Source: Phycisphaeraceae bacterium
GTDB taxonomy: Bacteria; Planctomycetota; Phycisphaerae; Phycisphaerales; UBA1924
Length of the DNA stretch: 34,999 bases
Direction of reading: 5' to 3'
NCBI GenBank assembly: GCA_021297895.1
Contig: JAJTHN010000009.1
Coordinates: forward strand, 1 to 34,999
Shown piece after piece: positions 6,303 to 15,603 of this stretch (positions are counted from its first letter, which is position 1; each line of letters starts with the position of its first letter). Below the pieces are notes generated by a model. That model had not been told where the DNA came from. It worked only from the letters and a program-made list of their open reading frames with translations, and made no database searches. A program made the position numbers and the translations under genes.

Positions 6303-9119
6303 GTGAAACACACGTCCGACGCCCCACGCCAGTTGCCAATCGAGATCGCTCCTGCTGACCTTGTCCCGGCGACTACTTCGTCCCAGCCACTCGCGCCCAC
6401 CGGCTTGGTCCTTGTCTCGCACAGCGGCGAGTTCCTCTCGGCCAATGCCGCCGCGATCGATGCACTCGACAGCCGTTTCCCTGTCCTCCGCGACAAGGGC
6501 TGGGCGGGTCTCTTCGACATTCCCACGCCGCTGGCCGAGGGCCTGTTTTCCCAGACCATCGCCGGTCACCCGGTCACGATCAAGGCCTCCCGCGCCGGCA
6601 TGGGCCCGCGCGACGCCTGGGTCCTGACGATCTCACGCGATCGCGTCAACGCCGCCGGAGCTCCCCCGATTACCTCCGAGGCCGAACTCAACGCCGCCAT
6701 CCGCGCGTTCGTCGAGCAGCTGCCGATGTTCATGTGGCTCGAGCGGCCCGATGGCACCGTGGTCTACGCCAACCGCTACACCGAAAACTGGCTCGCGCAG
6801 CTCGGCATGGCCTCGAACGTCGGCCGGACCCACGAAGAAGCGCTGCCACCCCACCTCGCCGAGCATTCACGGATCATGGGCGAGCGCACACTCGCGTCGA
6901 GCGAGCCGCACGCGGTCGAGAGCAACCTCCGCATCGGAGACGAGATGCGCTGGTTCGAGGCCATCCGCGCAAAGGTCCCCTCTCCCGACGGCCGCGTGCT
7001 GATCGGCGCGATCAGCCGCGACACCACCGATGCCCACGTTGCCCGCGATGCGCTGGCCGCCAGCGAGCGCGTGTTCCGCCGATTCAGCGAACTCGGCCGC
7101 ATCGGCGTCTGGATGGGCCCGCCCGACCTCAAGAGCCTGACCCATATCAACGACGAGTTCCGCGCTCAGTTTCGAATCCCCGAAGGCCTCATCGGTCGCG
7201 AGGCCAAAGAGGTCGTCATTGGCCGGATCCCGCCCGACGAAGCGCCGCTGGTCGCGGCACGATTCAAGCGACTCCTTGGCACCGAGGGCCCCGCCGCGGA
7301 CTACATCCAGCAGGACCACCGCATCATCTGGCCCGACGGCACCGTGCGTCACATCGCTGGCGTCGCTTGGAGAATCGTCGACAGCCACAACACCCTCATC
7401 GGCCTCGGCGGCGTCACGCGCGACGTGACCGACGAGATCGTCGCCAAGCAGGCCGCGGCTCAGGCCGACGCCCGATTCCGCATGGCCGTCGACTCCATCC
7501 GCGACCAGTTCTGGATCGCCACGCCCGACCTCACGCGGCTGGTCTTCGTCAATCACGCCTTCCGCGAGATGTTCGGCGCCGACACCGACGCGATCATCAG
7601 CGACACGTCTCGCGGCATGGCGCTGATCAACCCAGCGGACCTCCCCGAGAAGATGCGCATCATGAGCGAGTTCATCGCCAACGAGAGCCAGGACTCCGCG
7701 AGCGTGACCTTCTCACTGACCAACCGCGACGGGCGCCGGTACATCAACCGCGAGCGCTTCTGGCGCGTGCGCGATGAGTCCGGCCGCACCATGGCCGTCG
7801 CCGGCCTGATCGCGGATGTCACCGCCGAGACCATCGCCCTGGACAAACTCGCCGAGAGCGAAGACCGATTCCGCTCCCTGGTCGAGAGCATGCCCGACAG
7901 CGTGACCACCTTCGATCGCGACGGCACCATCCTCTTTACCACCGACTCCAGTCTCAAGGTCGGCCAGCCGATCTGGGACTGGCTCGGCTGCAAGGGGCAG
8001 GGCTGCACCGCCAGCAACGGCCGCTCGTGCCCCGTCTGCGGCGCCAACACCCGCCAGGCCGTCGCAACCCGCGTCTTTGACCGCGCTCAGATCATGGACT
8101 CCGAGCGAGAGGTCCTGCGGCCCGACGGCTCACGCGCCATCATGTCCCACCGCATCGGCCCGGTCGAGCGCGACGGCGTCGTCTGCTACGCCACCGCCAT
8201 CAGCCGCGATGTCACCGACCTCCGCGCCGCCAACGACCGCATGCGCGCCGCCGAGCGGGAACTCGTCCGCGCCGCACGCACGCGCACCATGGGCGAACTC
8301 TCCACCTCCCTGGCACACGAACTCAACCAGCCGCTCTCGACCCTCGTGGCCTCCTGCAAGACCCTCGAACTCGTCGGCGAGTCCGGCGACCCGAATGTCC
8401 GCCGCGCCGCCATGGACGCCATCGCCAAGGCCGCCCAGCGCGCCACGGGCGTCGTCGCACGCATGCGCGCCCTGGCCTCGGGCATGTCCGTGCCCTCCGT
8501 GACCATGCCGCTCGACCACGCGGTCAACAACGTCGTCGAGATGCTCACCAACGAGACCCGGAGCCTCCGGTTCGCCGTCACCATCACCGCCAACGCCCAG
8601 ACCGGCTGGTCCATCCCCGACGCCATCGGCTTCCAGCAGGTCCTGCTCAACCTCGTCCGCAACTCCATCGAAGCCATGGAGAACACCAAACCCGACGATC
8701 GCATCGTCACCATCAACGCCACCAGCGACGGCAAACTCGTCATGGTCTTCGTCCGCGACTTCGGTCCGGGTATCCCCGACGACATCCGCGCACGCCTCTT
8801 CGAACCCTTTGCCAGCACCAAGCCCAAGGGCCTCGGCCTTGGCCTCTCCATCTCCCGCGGCATCGTCGAGCAGCAGGGCTGCAAACTCTGGGCCGCCCAG
8901 ACACCGGGTCAGACCGGTACCTCCATGGCCTTTACATGGCCCGTCGCTCCGCAACCCGCCGACGCCGCCGCATCCAACGCTCACAACTGCGCCGCCGCGG
9001 CACACGGCCCCGGCACCAAGCGAGCCGCGAACACCGTCACCCCCTCGTCCCGCCCCGCGGCGATGAAGGGCAGTTCCTCACGCACGGACTACACACCCAC
9101 ACAGCGAGGACACTCATGA
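6303..9119 (+). CDS. Multi-PAS sensor histidine kinase, FixL/DctB-like
   Basis: Predicted soluble sensor kinase of 938 residues that autophosphorylates a histidine and passes phosphate to the regulator encoded immediately downstream. There are no membrane segments. Domains (approximate residues): PAS 35-115, PAS 135-255, PAS 255-385, PAS 390-510, PAS 515-640, HisKA 655-730 with the H-box LAHELNQPLSTL (His672), and HATPase_c 760-895 with N-box LVRNSIEAM, DFGPGIPDD, and GLGLGLSISRGIVEQQG. The HELNQPL box is typical of FixL/DctB-type kinases. The last PAS holds Cys563, Cys568, Cys576 and Cys579 (LGCKGQGC...SCPVCG), a possible metal or Fe-S site. The start is uncertain: GTG 6303 is chosen, a TTG at 6192 is in frame, and neither has a ribosome site. 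The stop overlaps the regulator's ATG. Confidence 0.92.
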   Translation: MKHTSDAPRQLPIEIAPADLVPATTSSQPLAPTGLVLVSHSGEFLSANAAAIDALDSRFPVLRDKGWAGLFDIPTPLAEGLFSQTIAGHPVTIKASRAGMGPRDAWVLTISRDRVNAAGAPPITSEAELNAAIRAFVEQLPMFMWLERPDGTVVYANRYTENWLAQLGMASNVGRTHEEALPPHLAEHSRIMGERTLASSEPHAVESNLRIGDEMRWFEAIRAKVPSPDGRVLIGAISRDTTDAHVARDALAASERVFRRFSELGRIGVWMGPPDLKSLTHINDEFRAQFRIPEGLIGREAKEVVIGRIPPDEAPLVAARFKRLLGTEGPAADYIQQDHRIIWPDGTVRHIAGVAWRIVDSHNTLIGLGGVTRDVTDEIVAKQAAAQADARFRMAVDSIRDQFWIATPDLTRLVFVNHAFREMFGADTDAIISDTSRGMALINPADLPEKMRIMSEFIANESQDSASVTFSLTNRDGRRYINRERFWRVRDESGRTMAVAGLIADVTAETIALDKLAESEDRFRSLVESMPDSVTTFDRDGTILFTTDSSLKVGQPIWDWLGCKGQGCTASNGRSCPVCGANTRQAVATRVFDRAQIMDSEREVLRPDGSRAIMSHRIGPVERDGVVCYATAISRDVTDLRAANDRMRAAERELVRAARTRTMGELSTSLAHELNQPLSTLVASCKTLELVGESGDPNVRRAAMDAIAKAAQRATGVVARMRALASGMSVPSVTMPLDHAVNNVVEMLTNETRSLRFAVTITANAQTGWSIPDAIGFQQVLLNLVRNSIEAMENTKPDDRIVTINATSDGKLVMVFVRDFGPGIPDDIRARLFEPFASTKPKGLGLGLSISRGIVEQQGCKLWAAQTPGQTGTSMAFTWPVAPQPADAAASNAHNCAAAAHGPGTKRAANTVTPSSRPAAMKGSSSRTDYTPTQRGHS

Positions 9120-9877
9120 ACAACCTCACCACCGAACCCGCGATGGGCCTCAGTCATCCCGCCACGCAATCGGGATCGCTCCCGGGCTCACGCCCGATCG
9201 ACGTGCACATCGTCGACGACGATCACGGACTGCTCGCATCACTCTCGCTCATGCTCACCGCCGCCGGCTTCTCATGCGCCACGTACTCCTCCGGCGATGA
9301 CTTTCTCCTCCGCGCCGCGATGAACGCCCCCGCCGTCGTGCTGCTGGATGTCCGCATGCCCGGCACGCCGGGCCTGGATGTCCTCGTTCGCGCCCGCGTC
9401 GACAACACCCGCCTCGGCTTCATCGTCATGACCGGTCACGCCGACATCCCCATGGCCGTCCGCGCCATGAAGCTCGGCTCCCTCGACTTCTTCGAAAAGC
9501 CCTTCGACGCCGAAGCCCTCATCGCACGCATCGGCGAGGTCCTCGCACGCGTCCGAACACCCGCGGCCTCCGCCAACGCCCCCGCCGGCCTCTCTCGCGC
9601 AGACGTCCTGAACCACCCGGTCGCAAAGCGCCTGAGCAAAGCTCAACTGGCCGTCTTCCCACTGCTGGTCGAAGGACTCAGCGAAGAGGAAATCGGCAAG
9701 CGCATCTTCCGCAGCAAGCACACCGTCCACGACCACGCCAAGGCCATCTACGCCACCGTCGGCGCCCGCACACGTGCGCAGCTCATCCGCGCTCTGCTCG
9801 GCGGACCCGTCGACGACGACGCCTCATTGGCCCGCACAGGCCTGGCCTTGCCAACGAGCCTCTCCAACTCGCACTGA
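9116..9877 (+). CDS. Response regulator, FixJ/NarL type with LuxR-like HTH
   Basis: Partner of the upstream kinase: the kinase stop and this start share ATGA, so translation is coupled. The 253-residue protein has a ~30-residue unstructured head and then a receiver domain with acidic pocket HIVDDDHG, phospho-acceptor Asp78 (VVLLDVRMPG), switch Thr in VMTGHAD and conserved Lys in FFEKPFD. The C-terminal part (KRLSKAQLAVFPLLVEGLSEEE..., then HTVHDHAKAIYATVGARTRAQL) is a LuxR-family helix-turn-helix. The receiver resembles FixJ/TodT regulators. GCGAGGAC upstream of ATG 9116 is a plausible ribosome site. Targets cannot be deduced from the window. No other gene in the transcript follows, since the next gene is convergent. 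Confidence 0.93.
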   Translation: MNNLTTEPAMGLSHPATQSGSLPGSRPIDVHIVDDDHGLLASLSLMLTAAGFSCATYSSGDDFLLRAAMNAPAVVLLDVRMPGTPGLDVLVRARVDNTRLGFIVMTGHADIPMAVRAMKLGSLDFFEKPFDAEALIARIGEVLARVRTPAASANAPAGLSRADVLNHPVAKRLSKAQLAVFPLLVEGLSEEEIGKRIFRSKHTVHDHAKAIYATVGARTRAQLIRALLGGPVDDDASLARTGLALPTSLSNSH

Positions 9878-10012
9878 ACTCGCCATCAGCATCCGACCGT
9901 CCCGCGGCTGAACACCCGCGTTTCGTGTCCGCCTCCGCGCTCACCCGCTTCTCCGCTTCGCTGCGCACGTGCGCCGCCGCGGCCGGCGGTCGGCACGCTC
10001 CTTCCTCCCCGC

Positions 10013-11965
10013 TCAGTACACCAGCTTGATCTCGATCGGCACAACGAGCGTCCGGATCCCGCGCATCGCATCCAGATACGGCGCCTCGGTCATCCCCATC
10101 GTCCCGCGAATCGCGCGATCGCGCCGCGTCCATATCTCGATCCCATCCTTCGGCAGCCGCGCCGCGATCGCCGCCATCGCCGCCGCATCCGATCCGCCGT
10201 CCCCTGCCACGGAACGCAGTTCGAGCGTCAGCACGGTCCCGCTCTGAGACGCCGCGAGCGTCAGCATCCCCGCCGTCGTCGGCATGTTCCGCAGCACCAC
10301 GCCGCCCGCCGCCTCGAACCACGCATCCGGCACATCCGGCATCAGCTCGATCTTCCCGCCCACCCCACGCTCGATCACCAGCATCCGCCGCGCCGCCAGC
10401 ACCGATGCGCCCGCCAGCGCGTGCTCCGGCGAACGCTCCACCAGCGCCCGCGGCATCGCCGACAGCACCTCATCTCGCCGTTGCTCGAACGTCCGCTTGG
10501 GCCGCACCGCGGCCTCCATCGCCGCGACCTTCGCCGCCGCCGCGGCACCGTCCTCGGCGATCGGCTTGGTCGCATCCGACGCCGCGCCCGCCGCCCCGGC
10601 CTGCTCAACACCCACTCGCCGCGTCGCCAGCGTCCACAGATCCATCTGCCGGTTCAACGTCACCAACGCGTCACGGTCGTTCAGCGCCGTCCCCAGCAAC
10701 ACCGCCGCACGCGAGGTCTCGTGCATCAGCGCCACCAGCGCCCGGTCCTGCTCCAGTTCCGGGCTCGGATCAGGCAACCGACCGACCAGGTGCAGCATCC
10801 GCGGCCAGCGCTCGCGCGCAAACGCATCATCACGCTCCACCGCCCACTGCCGGATCAGCGCCAACCCCAGCCGCGCACGCATCGCAGGCGCAAGCCGCAT
10901 CGGGTCCGCCGACACCGCTCGCTGCAGAGCATCCTCGGCAAGCGCCCTCGCCTCAGCCGTCAGCCCCCACTCCAGCAACCCGCGATGGCGAACGTCCGCG
11001 ATCTCATCGAACGGATTGCCCGAGTCGGGCATCACCATCGCCGGCGCAACCGAGAGCACACTCAGACCGCGCCGAACTTCAAGCATCATCTCCGACCCCG
11101 CCGGCGGCAACGTCGGACGAAACGCCTGATCCAGCGCCCTGTTCCACTGCGTCGCGATCACCCGCTCCCGCGCCTCAAAGTACGCCCGCGCGTTCTCCCC
11201 GCCCCGCGCCGACACCGCTCGCAGCGCCGGCAGGTCGCTCACGTTGTTGATCACCCCCGCCACATCCACCCGCAGCCTCTCCCCGGGCAGAACCTCCCGC
11301 GCGCCCTCCGCCGCCGCGGCCACGCCGTCCTTGTTCACGTGCAGCATGCCGGTCAGCGCGATCATCCGATCCTCGCGTCCCGCCAGCACCGCATCGAGCG
11401 TGCCCGTCCACGCCGACTCGCCGGTGTTGACCACCTCGTACCGGATCATCGCCGCGCACCGCGTCGCCGAGCCATCGGCGAACACCGTCGTCTCCAGCGT
11501 CAGCCCCGGGCCGACCTGGCGAATCAGATACACCGGCGCGCCACCGCCTCGCACGCTCTCAACCCGCTCGGCCGCCGCGAACCGCACCACGTCCCCAGGC
11601 CCCCCCGCTCCGGTCGCACGCACCACCGGCGCGATCCGCGCTGGCGACTCGTCCCGAATCTTCCCCAGCGTCGCCGGCAGGTCCACCGCGCCGCTGCTCA
11701 GCAGCCGGGCGCTGGTCATGTCCCCCGAGATCCCGATCGCCGCCGACACCGCCCGCGGCAAATCACCCGGTGCCGCCGCCGCCGACGTGACCCCCGCCGC
11801 GACCCCCGCCCCCGCCGCACCCGGCTCCACCCCCATCGCCAATCCCGCACACGCCAGCACGGCCCCCGCCGCGACCGCCACGCCCACGCCGAACCCGCCA
11901 CGCCAGCACGAACCCAACCCAAACGCCGCACCCTCACGCCGTGTTCCGCAAGTTGACGTCTTCAT
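10013..11965 (-). CDS. Large exported protein of unknown function
   Basis: ATG 11965 gives 650 residues; the longer open frame upstream covers the divergent promoter region. Residues ~15-50 contain a hydrophobic Ala/Val/Gly stretch (GGFGVGVAVAAGAVLACAGLAMG) typical of a signal peptide. Residues ~100-250 look beta-rich (for example VYLIRQVGPGLTLETTVFADG and MIRYEVVNTGESAWTGTLDAVL), the middle is alpha-helical (RRGLSVLSVAPAMVMPD onward), and the end returns to beta (GTVLTLELRSV, LVVPIEIKLVY). The beta-alpha-beta layout is reminiscent of exported carbohydrate-active or scaffold proteins, but I see no catalytic signature and do not assign a family. It is divergent from the dioxygenase gene at 12174. 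The 135 bases after it, shared with the convergent regulator gene, hold only a GC-rich hairpin at 9974-9989. Confidence 0.7.
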   Translation of the reverse strand: MKTSTCGTRREGAAFGLGSCWRGGFGVGVAVAAGAVLACAGLAMGVEPGAAGAGVAAGVTSAAAAPGDLPRAVSAAIGISGDMTSARLLSSGAVDLPATLGKIRDESPARIAPVVRATGAGGPGDVVRFAAAERVESVRGGGAPVYLIRQVGPGLTLETTVFADGSATRCAAMIRYEVVNTGESAWTGTLDAVLAGREDRMIALTGMLHVNKDGVAAAAEGAREVLPGERLRVDVAGVINNVSDLPALRAVSARGGENARAYFEARERVIATQWNRALDQAFRPTLPPAGSEMMLEVRRGLSVLSVAPAMVMPDSGNPFDEIADVRHRGLLEWGLTAEARALAEDALQRAVSADPMRLAPAMRARLGLALIRQWAVERDDAFARERWPRMLHLVGRLPDPSPELEQDRALVALMHETSRAAVLLGTALNDRDALVTLNRQMDLWTLATRRVGVEQAGAAGAASDATKPIAEDGAAAAAKVAAMEAAVRPKRTFEQRRDEVLSAMPRALVERSPEHALAGASVLAARRMLVIERGVGGKIELMPDVPDAWFEAAGGVVLRNMPTTAGMLTLAASQSGTVLTLELRSVAGDGGSDAAAMAAIAARLPKDGIEIWTRRDRAIRGTMGMTEAPYLDAMRGIRTLVVPIEIKLVY

Positions 11966-12173
11966 GGTCAACCATATATCGGCCAGCCTCAACTCCGGAT
12001 TCGCGCTCGAGGAACCTCTCCGCTCGCCGCGACGCCGCCAAACCCCAAGCCCCCGCCCGCCGCAGGCCCGCGGCACCACCCGTCGATCCGCACCCACCGC
12101 CTCCTTTGGCCGTAAACTCCCCTCAGCGGGCACGCGCCCGCATCCGATCATGTCCATCGCCCGGAGTCCACCC

Positions 12174-13691
12174 ATGCCCTTCTACTACCGGCTCGGCCAA
12201 CTGCCCAAGAAGCGCCACACCCAGTTCCGCCGCCCCGATGGCGTGCTCTACAGCGAAGAGCTCTTCGGCACCGAGGGCTTCGTCGGCGCAAGCAGCACGA
12301 TGTACCACATCAACCCGCCGACCCAGGTCTACGGCTGGAAGACGCTCTACTCCACCAAGGCCCAGTTCGTCGAAGAGGACACCATGCGCATGCGCCACAG
12401 CAAGAGCGCACTGCTCAAGCCCAAGGGCGACGCCATCACCGGCCGCGTGGTGCTCTACGGAAACTCCGACTGCGAGATGGCCGTCTGCAATCCGACCGAG
12501 CAGATGAACTATCATTACAAAAACGGACAGGGCGACGAGTGCCTGTTCATTCACTTCGGCTCCGGCATTGTCTACACCATGATGGGCGCACTGCGCTTCG
12601 GGCCGAAGGATTACATCATCCTGCCCAAGGGCGTCATCTACCGCCTGGTCTGGGATGAGGCCCCCGGCGGCCGCCTGGCCGACTCCTGGCGCCCCGCCGG
12701 CGCAGAGGCCATCGCCAACTACACCCGCCAGTCCATGCCCCTGGGCAAGTTCCTGCTGATCGAGACCATGAACGGCAGCCACATCGGCCCGCCGCCGCGC
12801 TACATCAGCAAGTCCACCGCCCAGTTCCTCGAGCACGCCCCCTACTGCGAGCGCGACCTGCGCCTGCCCGTCAACGACCCCGACAACGGCCTGCCGATGA
12901 CCTTCAACGAGCACAACGACAGCGGATACGAGGTCCGCGTCAAGGCTCGCGACTGCATGCACAGCTACACCTTCCACTACCATCCGCTCGACATCGTCGG
13001 CTGGGACGGCTGCTACTACCCGTACATCTTCAACATCGACGACTTCGCGCCCATCACGGGCAAACTGCACATGCCCCCGCCCATCCACCAGACCTTCGAG
13101 GCCCACAACTTCGTCATCTGCTCCTTCTGCCCCCGCATGCTCGACTGGCACCCCCAGGCCATCAAGGTTCCTTACAACCACTCGAACATCGACAGCGACG
13201 AAGTCCTCTATTACGTTGAGGGCAACTTCGGCAGCCGCAAGGGCATCGAGGTCGGCAGCCTCACGCTCCACCCGCAGGGCATCCCCCACGGCCCGCACCC
13301 CGGCACCATCGAGGCCTCCCTCTCGGCGACCTACACCGGCGAGCTGGCCGTCATGTGCGACACCTTCCGCCCGCTCTTCCCGACCAAGGCCGCGCTGGGC
13401 ATCGAGGATGAGAAGTACCCCGCCAGTTGGCAGGGCGAGCACTTCCCGCGCCTGCGCTCCGGCGACATCCATCTCAACGGCGTCACCGCCTCTCAGGCCC
13501 CCGCGATCCAGCTCGCCGCGATGGCCGAGCACAAGCCCGAGGCCGCCAACACCTGGGCACCCAACGCCCCGGTCGCGAACGGCTCCAACGGCGCCGGCAA
13601 GCCCAAGCCCGCCGCGAAGTCCTCAAGCGGGCCCGCCAGCAAGCCCGCCTCTCCCAAGCGCGGCGGCTCCGCCCCCGCACGCCGCCGCTGA
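12174..13691 (+). CDS. hmgA: Homogentisate 1,2-dioxygenase family protein
   Basis: Homogentisate dioxygenase opens the aromatic ring of homogentisate to maleylacetoacetate in tyrosine/phenylalanine breakdown, using one Fe(II). The 505-residue product shows family hallmarks: MPFYYRLGQLPKKRHTQFR at the start, PTQVYGW, DIVGWDGCYYPYIFN, and GSLTLHPQGIPHGPHPG. Likely iron ligands are His336 (YNHSN), Glu343 (DSDEVLYY) and His372 (PHGPH), by analogy with the human enzyme. The start at 12174 has GGAG upstream; an in-frame ATG at 12150 is possible. The last ~55 residues are a low-complexity Ala/Pro/Lys/Ser tail ending ARRR, which the family normally lacks. No other tyrosine-degradation gene (for example fumarylacetoacetase) is adjacent, so substrate specificity is inferred from family only. 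Confidence 0.88.
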   Translation: MPFYYRLGQLPKKRHTQFRRPDGVLYSEELFGTEGFVGASSTMYHINPPTQVYGWKTLYSTKAQFVEEDTMRMRHSKSALLKPKGDAITGRVVLYGNSDCEMAVCNPTEQMNYHYKNGQGDECLFIHFGSGIVYTMMGALRFGPKDYIILPKGVIYRLVWDEAPGGRLADSWRPAGAEAIANYTRQSMPLGKFLLIETMNGSHIGPPPRYISKSTAQFLEHAPYCERDLRLPVNDPDNGLPMTFNEHNDSGYEVRVKARDCMHSYTFHYHPLDIVGWDGCYYPYIFNIDDFAPITGKLHMPPPIHQTFEAHNFVICSFCPRMLDWHPQAIKVPYNHSNIDSDEVLYYVEGNFGSRKGIEVGSLTLHPQGIPHGPHPGTIEASLSATYTGELAVMCDTFRPLFPTKAALGIEDEKYPASWQGEHFPRLRSGDIHLNGVTASQAPAIQLAAMAEHKPEAANTWAPNAPVANGSNGAGKPKPAAKSSSGPASKPASPKRGGSAPARRR

Positions 13692-13792
13692 GCCGCCGGC
13701 ACAACCTTCGATCATCTCGCGATGCCATACCCTCTCCGGGTCGGGCGTCGCGCGCGCCCGAACCCTTCACCCGCCTCGCCCGGCTCACGCCC

Positions 13793-14893
13793 ATGCCCGC
13801 ACCTTCGCTCATCCTCGGCTGCACCGGCTCACTGGGCGTCGCCCTGACCATCGAGACCCTGCGCCCGACCTCAACCGTCGCGCCGCAGCGTCCCGCGCGC
13901 TCCATCGTCGCCATGGTCCGCGATGAAGACGCCGCCCGCGCCCGCCTCGCTCGCTTCTTCCCCGCGCTGGCCCAGCCCAACAGCGGCCTGCTCCGCGCCA
14001 TCGTCGGCTCGGCCCTGGGCGCGGAGGACATCGCCCGCGCCGCCTCGCAGGTTGACCACGCACGCGATCAGGGCGGACCGATCATCATCAACGCCGTCCG
14101 CGTCGCCGCCGATCAGGCCCAGCACGCCGACCGAATCGCGGCCAACATCCTGCAAGCCGCCCGCCGACTGGCACAATCCATCTCGCTCCCGGTCACGCTC
14201 GTGCACTTCACACCTTCCTGGGCCCTGGCCGCGCCCACCTCGCCGGAAGTGAACGGCCGCCCCGCCCGGCTGAAGGAAGCCGCGGACCTCTCCAGCGCTT
14301 CGCCACAAGCCCGCCGCGCCGCCGCGGAAGAGAAAGCCATCGCCGCCATGGTGCGGGAGACCAAGGGCGCCGTCCGCGCCGTCATCGTCCGCGCTCCGCC
14401 ACTCTTCGGGCCCGGCGTCCGCTCCCCGGGCTGCGACCGCATCTTCCGCTCCGCACTCCGCGGCGAGGACATTGCATTCGTCGGCGACCTCGACCGCCCC
14501 GTGCAGTGGGCCTACACCCCCGACCTGGCCCGCGCCGTGCTCGACCTGCTCGAACTCCGCGCCAAACTCTCCCCCATCGAAACCGTCCACTTCTCGGGCC
14601 ACACCTTCAACACCCAGCGCGAGTTCATCAAGAAAGTCTGCGACCTCGCCGGCAAGAGCCTGCTCAACGTCACCAGCACGCCCTGGCTCCTCGCCCGCGC
14701 CGCCGGCATCTTCGGCTCGGGCCTCGGCCCGCTCGCCGGCGAGCGCCACGTCTGGTCCAGCCCCGTGCTGCTCGACGGCTCGCGCCTCCGCTCGCTCGTG
14801 CCGAGCCTCGCCCTGACCGACATCGAAATCGCCCTCGACGAAACGCTCCACGCCTTCCGCTCCGAACCCAAGCCCGCTGAGGCCCGCGCGTGA
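13793..14893 (+). CDS. Atypical NAD(P)-binding SDR-fold protein
   Basis: The 366-residue protein starts with a Rossmann nucleotide-binding loop (SLILGCTGSLGVAL, residues ~5-18), continues with VAMVRDEDAARARL and a central LVHFTPSWAL strand, and ends with segments typical of extended SDRs (VIVRAPPLFGPG, VQWAYTPDLARAVLDLLE, VHFSGHTFNTQREFIKKV). It therefore resembles NAD-dependent epimerase/dehydratases. The catalytic Tyr of the YxxxK motif is not seen: the aligned stretch reads AAAEEKA, with Ala where Tyr is expected. It may be a binding protein or a divergent enzyme. Its stop overlaps the queC start (GTGA), so it is translationally coupled to queC, which hints at, but does not prove, a link to deazapurine metabolism. 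Start chosen at ATG 13793 from domain fit; no strong ribosome site. Confidence 0.8.
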   Translation: MPAPSLILGCTGSLGVALTIETLRPTSTVAPQRPARSIVAMVRDEDAARARLARFFPALAQPNSGLLRAIVGSALGAEDIARAASQVDHARDQGGPIIINAVRVAADQAQHADRIAANILQAARRLAQSISLPVTLVHFTPSWALAAPTSPEVNGRPARLKEAADLSSASPQARRAAAEEKAIAAMVRETKGAVRAVIVRAPPLFGPGVRSPGCDRIFRSALRGEDIAFVGDLDRPVQWAYTPDLARAVLDLLELRAKLSPIETVHFSGHTFNTQREFIKKVCDLAGKSLLNVTSTPWLLARAAGIFGSGLGPLAGERHVWSSPVLLDGSRLRSLVPSLALTDIEIALDETLHAFRSEPKPAEARA

Positions 14894-15603
14894 GCCCCGT
14901 CGTCGTCCTCCTTTCCGGCGGCCTCGACAGCGCCGTGACCCTCGCCGCGGCACTCCGCGGCGACCACGCCCGCTCCGCCCCGCGAGAGGCCTTCGCCCTG
15001 AGCATCGACTACGGCCAGCGACACCGCCACGAACTCACCGCCGCACAACGCGTCGCCCGACAGCTCGGCGCACGCGAGCACCGCACCGTCCGCATCGACC
15101 TCCGCGCCTTCGGCGGCTCGGCGCTCACCGCCGATATCGACGTCCCCAAAGACCGCCCCGCCCACGATATCGCCCGCGGCGTGCCCATCACCTACGTCCC
15201 CGCTCGCAACCTCATCTTCCTCTCCCTCGCCACCGCATGGGCCGAAGTTCTCGGCGCACAGGAAGTCCACGTCGGCGTCAACGCCGTGGACTACTCCGGC
15301 TACCCCGACTGCCGACGCGAGTTCATCGACAGCTTCCAGCGCACCGCCAACCTCGCCACACAGGCCGGCACCGAGGGCCGCGCCATCCGCATCGTCACGC
15401 CGCTGATCGACCTGTCCAAGGCCGACATCATCCGCCTCGGCCACGAGTGCCGCGCCGACTTGTCGCTCACGCACTCGTGTTACGATCCGGTCATTCGCAA
15501 TGATCACGTCCTGGCCTGCGGCCGGTGCGACTCGTGCGCCATCCGCCGCGAGGGCTTCCGCGCCGCCGGTGTTCCCGATCCGACGGAGTACGCCGGGGCA
15601 TGA
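14890..15603 (+). CDS. queC: 7-cyano-7-deazaguanine synthase QueC
   Basis: QueC converts 7-carboxy-7-deazaguanine, ammonia and ATP into preQ0, the precursor of queuosine in tRNA and of deazapurine DNA modifications. The 237-residue protein has the PP-loop SGGLDSA (residues 9-15), the FALSIDYGQRHRHEL segment, PARNLIFLSLA, VGVNAVDYSGYPDCR, and the C-terminal zinc site Cys197, Cys210, Cys213 and Cys216 (SCYDP ... CGRCDSC). Length and motifs fit the family. GTG 14890 is chosen because it overlaps the stop of the previous gene, and the queC stop in turn overlaps the queE ATG; the three form one coupled operon. QueD and QueF are not in the window. Confidence 0.97.
   Translation: MSPVVVLLSGGLDSAVTLAAALRGDHARSAPREAFALSIDYGQRHRHELTAAQRVARQLGAREHRTVRIDLRAFGGSALTADIDVPKDRPAHDIARGVPITYVPARNLIFLSLATAWAEVLGAQEVHVGVNAVDYSGYPDCRREFIDSFQRTANLATQAGTEGRAIRIVTPLIDLSKADIIRLGHECRADLSLTHSCYDPVIRNDHVLACGRCDSCAIRREGFRAAGVPDPTEYAGA

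Noticed and set aside
6734-7777. 347-codon plus-strand frame inside the sensor kinase
   Set aside because: It is a frame-shifted reading of the PAS region, Arg/His/Pro-rich, without any domain.
10421-11956. 511-codon plus-strand frame opposite the large exported protein
   Set aside because: Arg/His-rich shadow; the minus-strand gene has a signal peptide and balanced composition. The minus-strand call is only moderately sure.
14800-14893. preQ1 riboswitch before queC
   Set aside because: queC overlaps the upstream gene and no preQ1-type pseudoknot with an A-rich tail was seen in the coding sequence before it.
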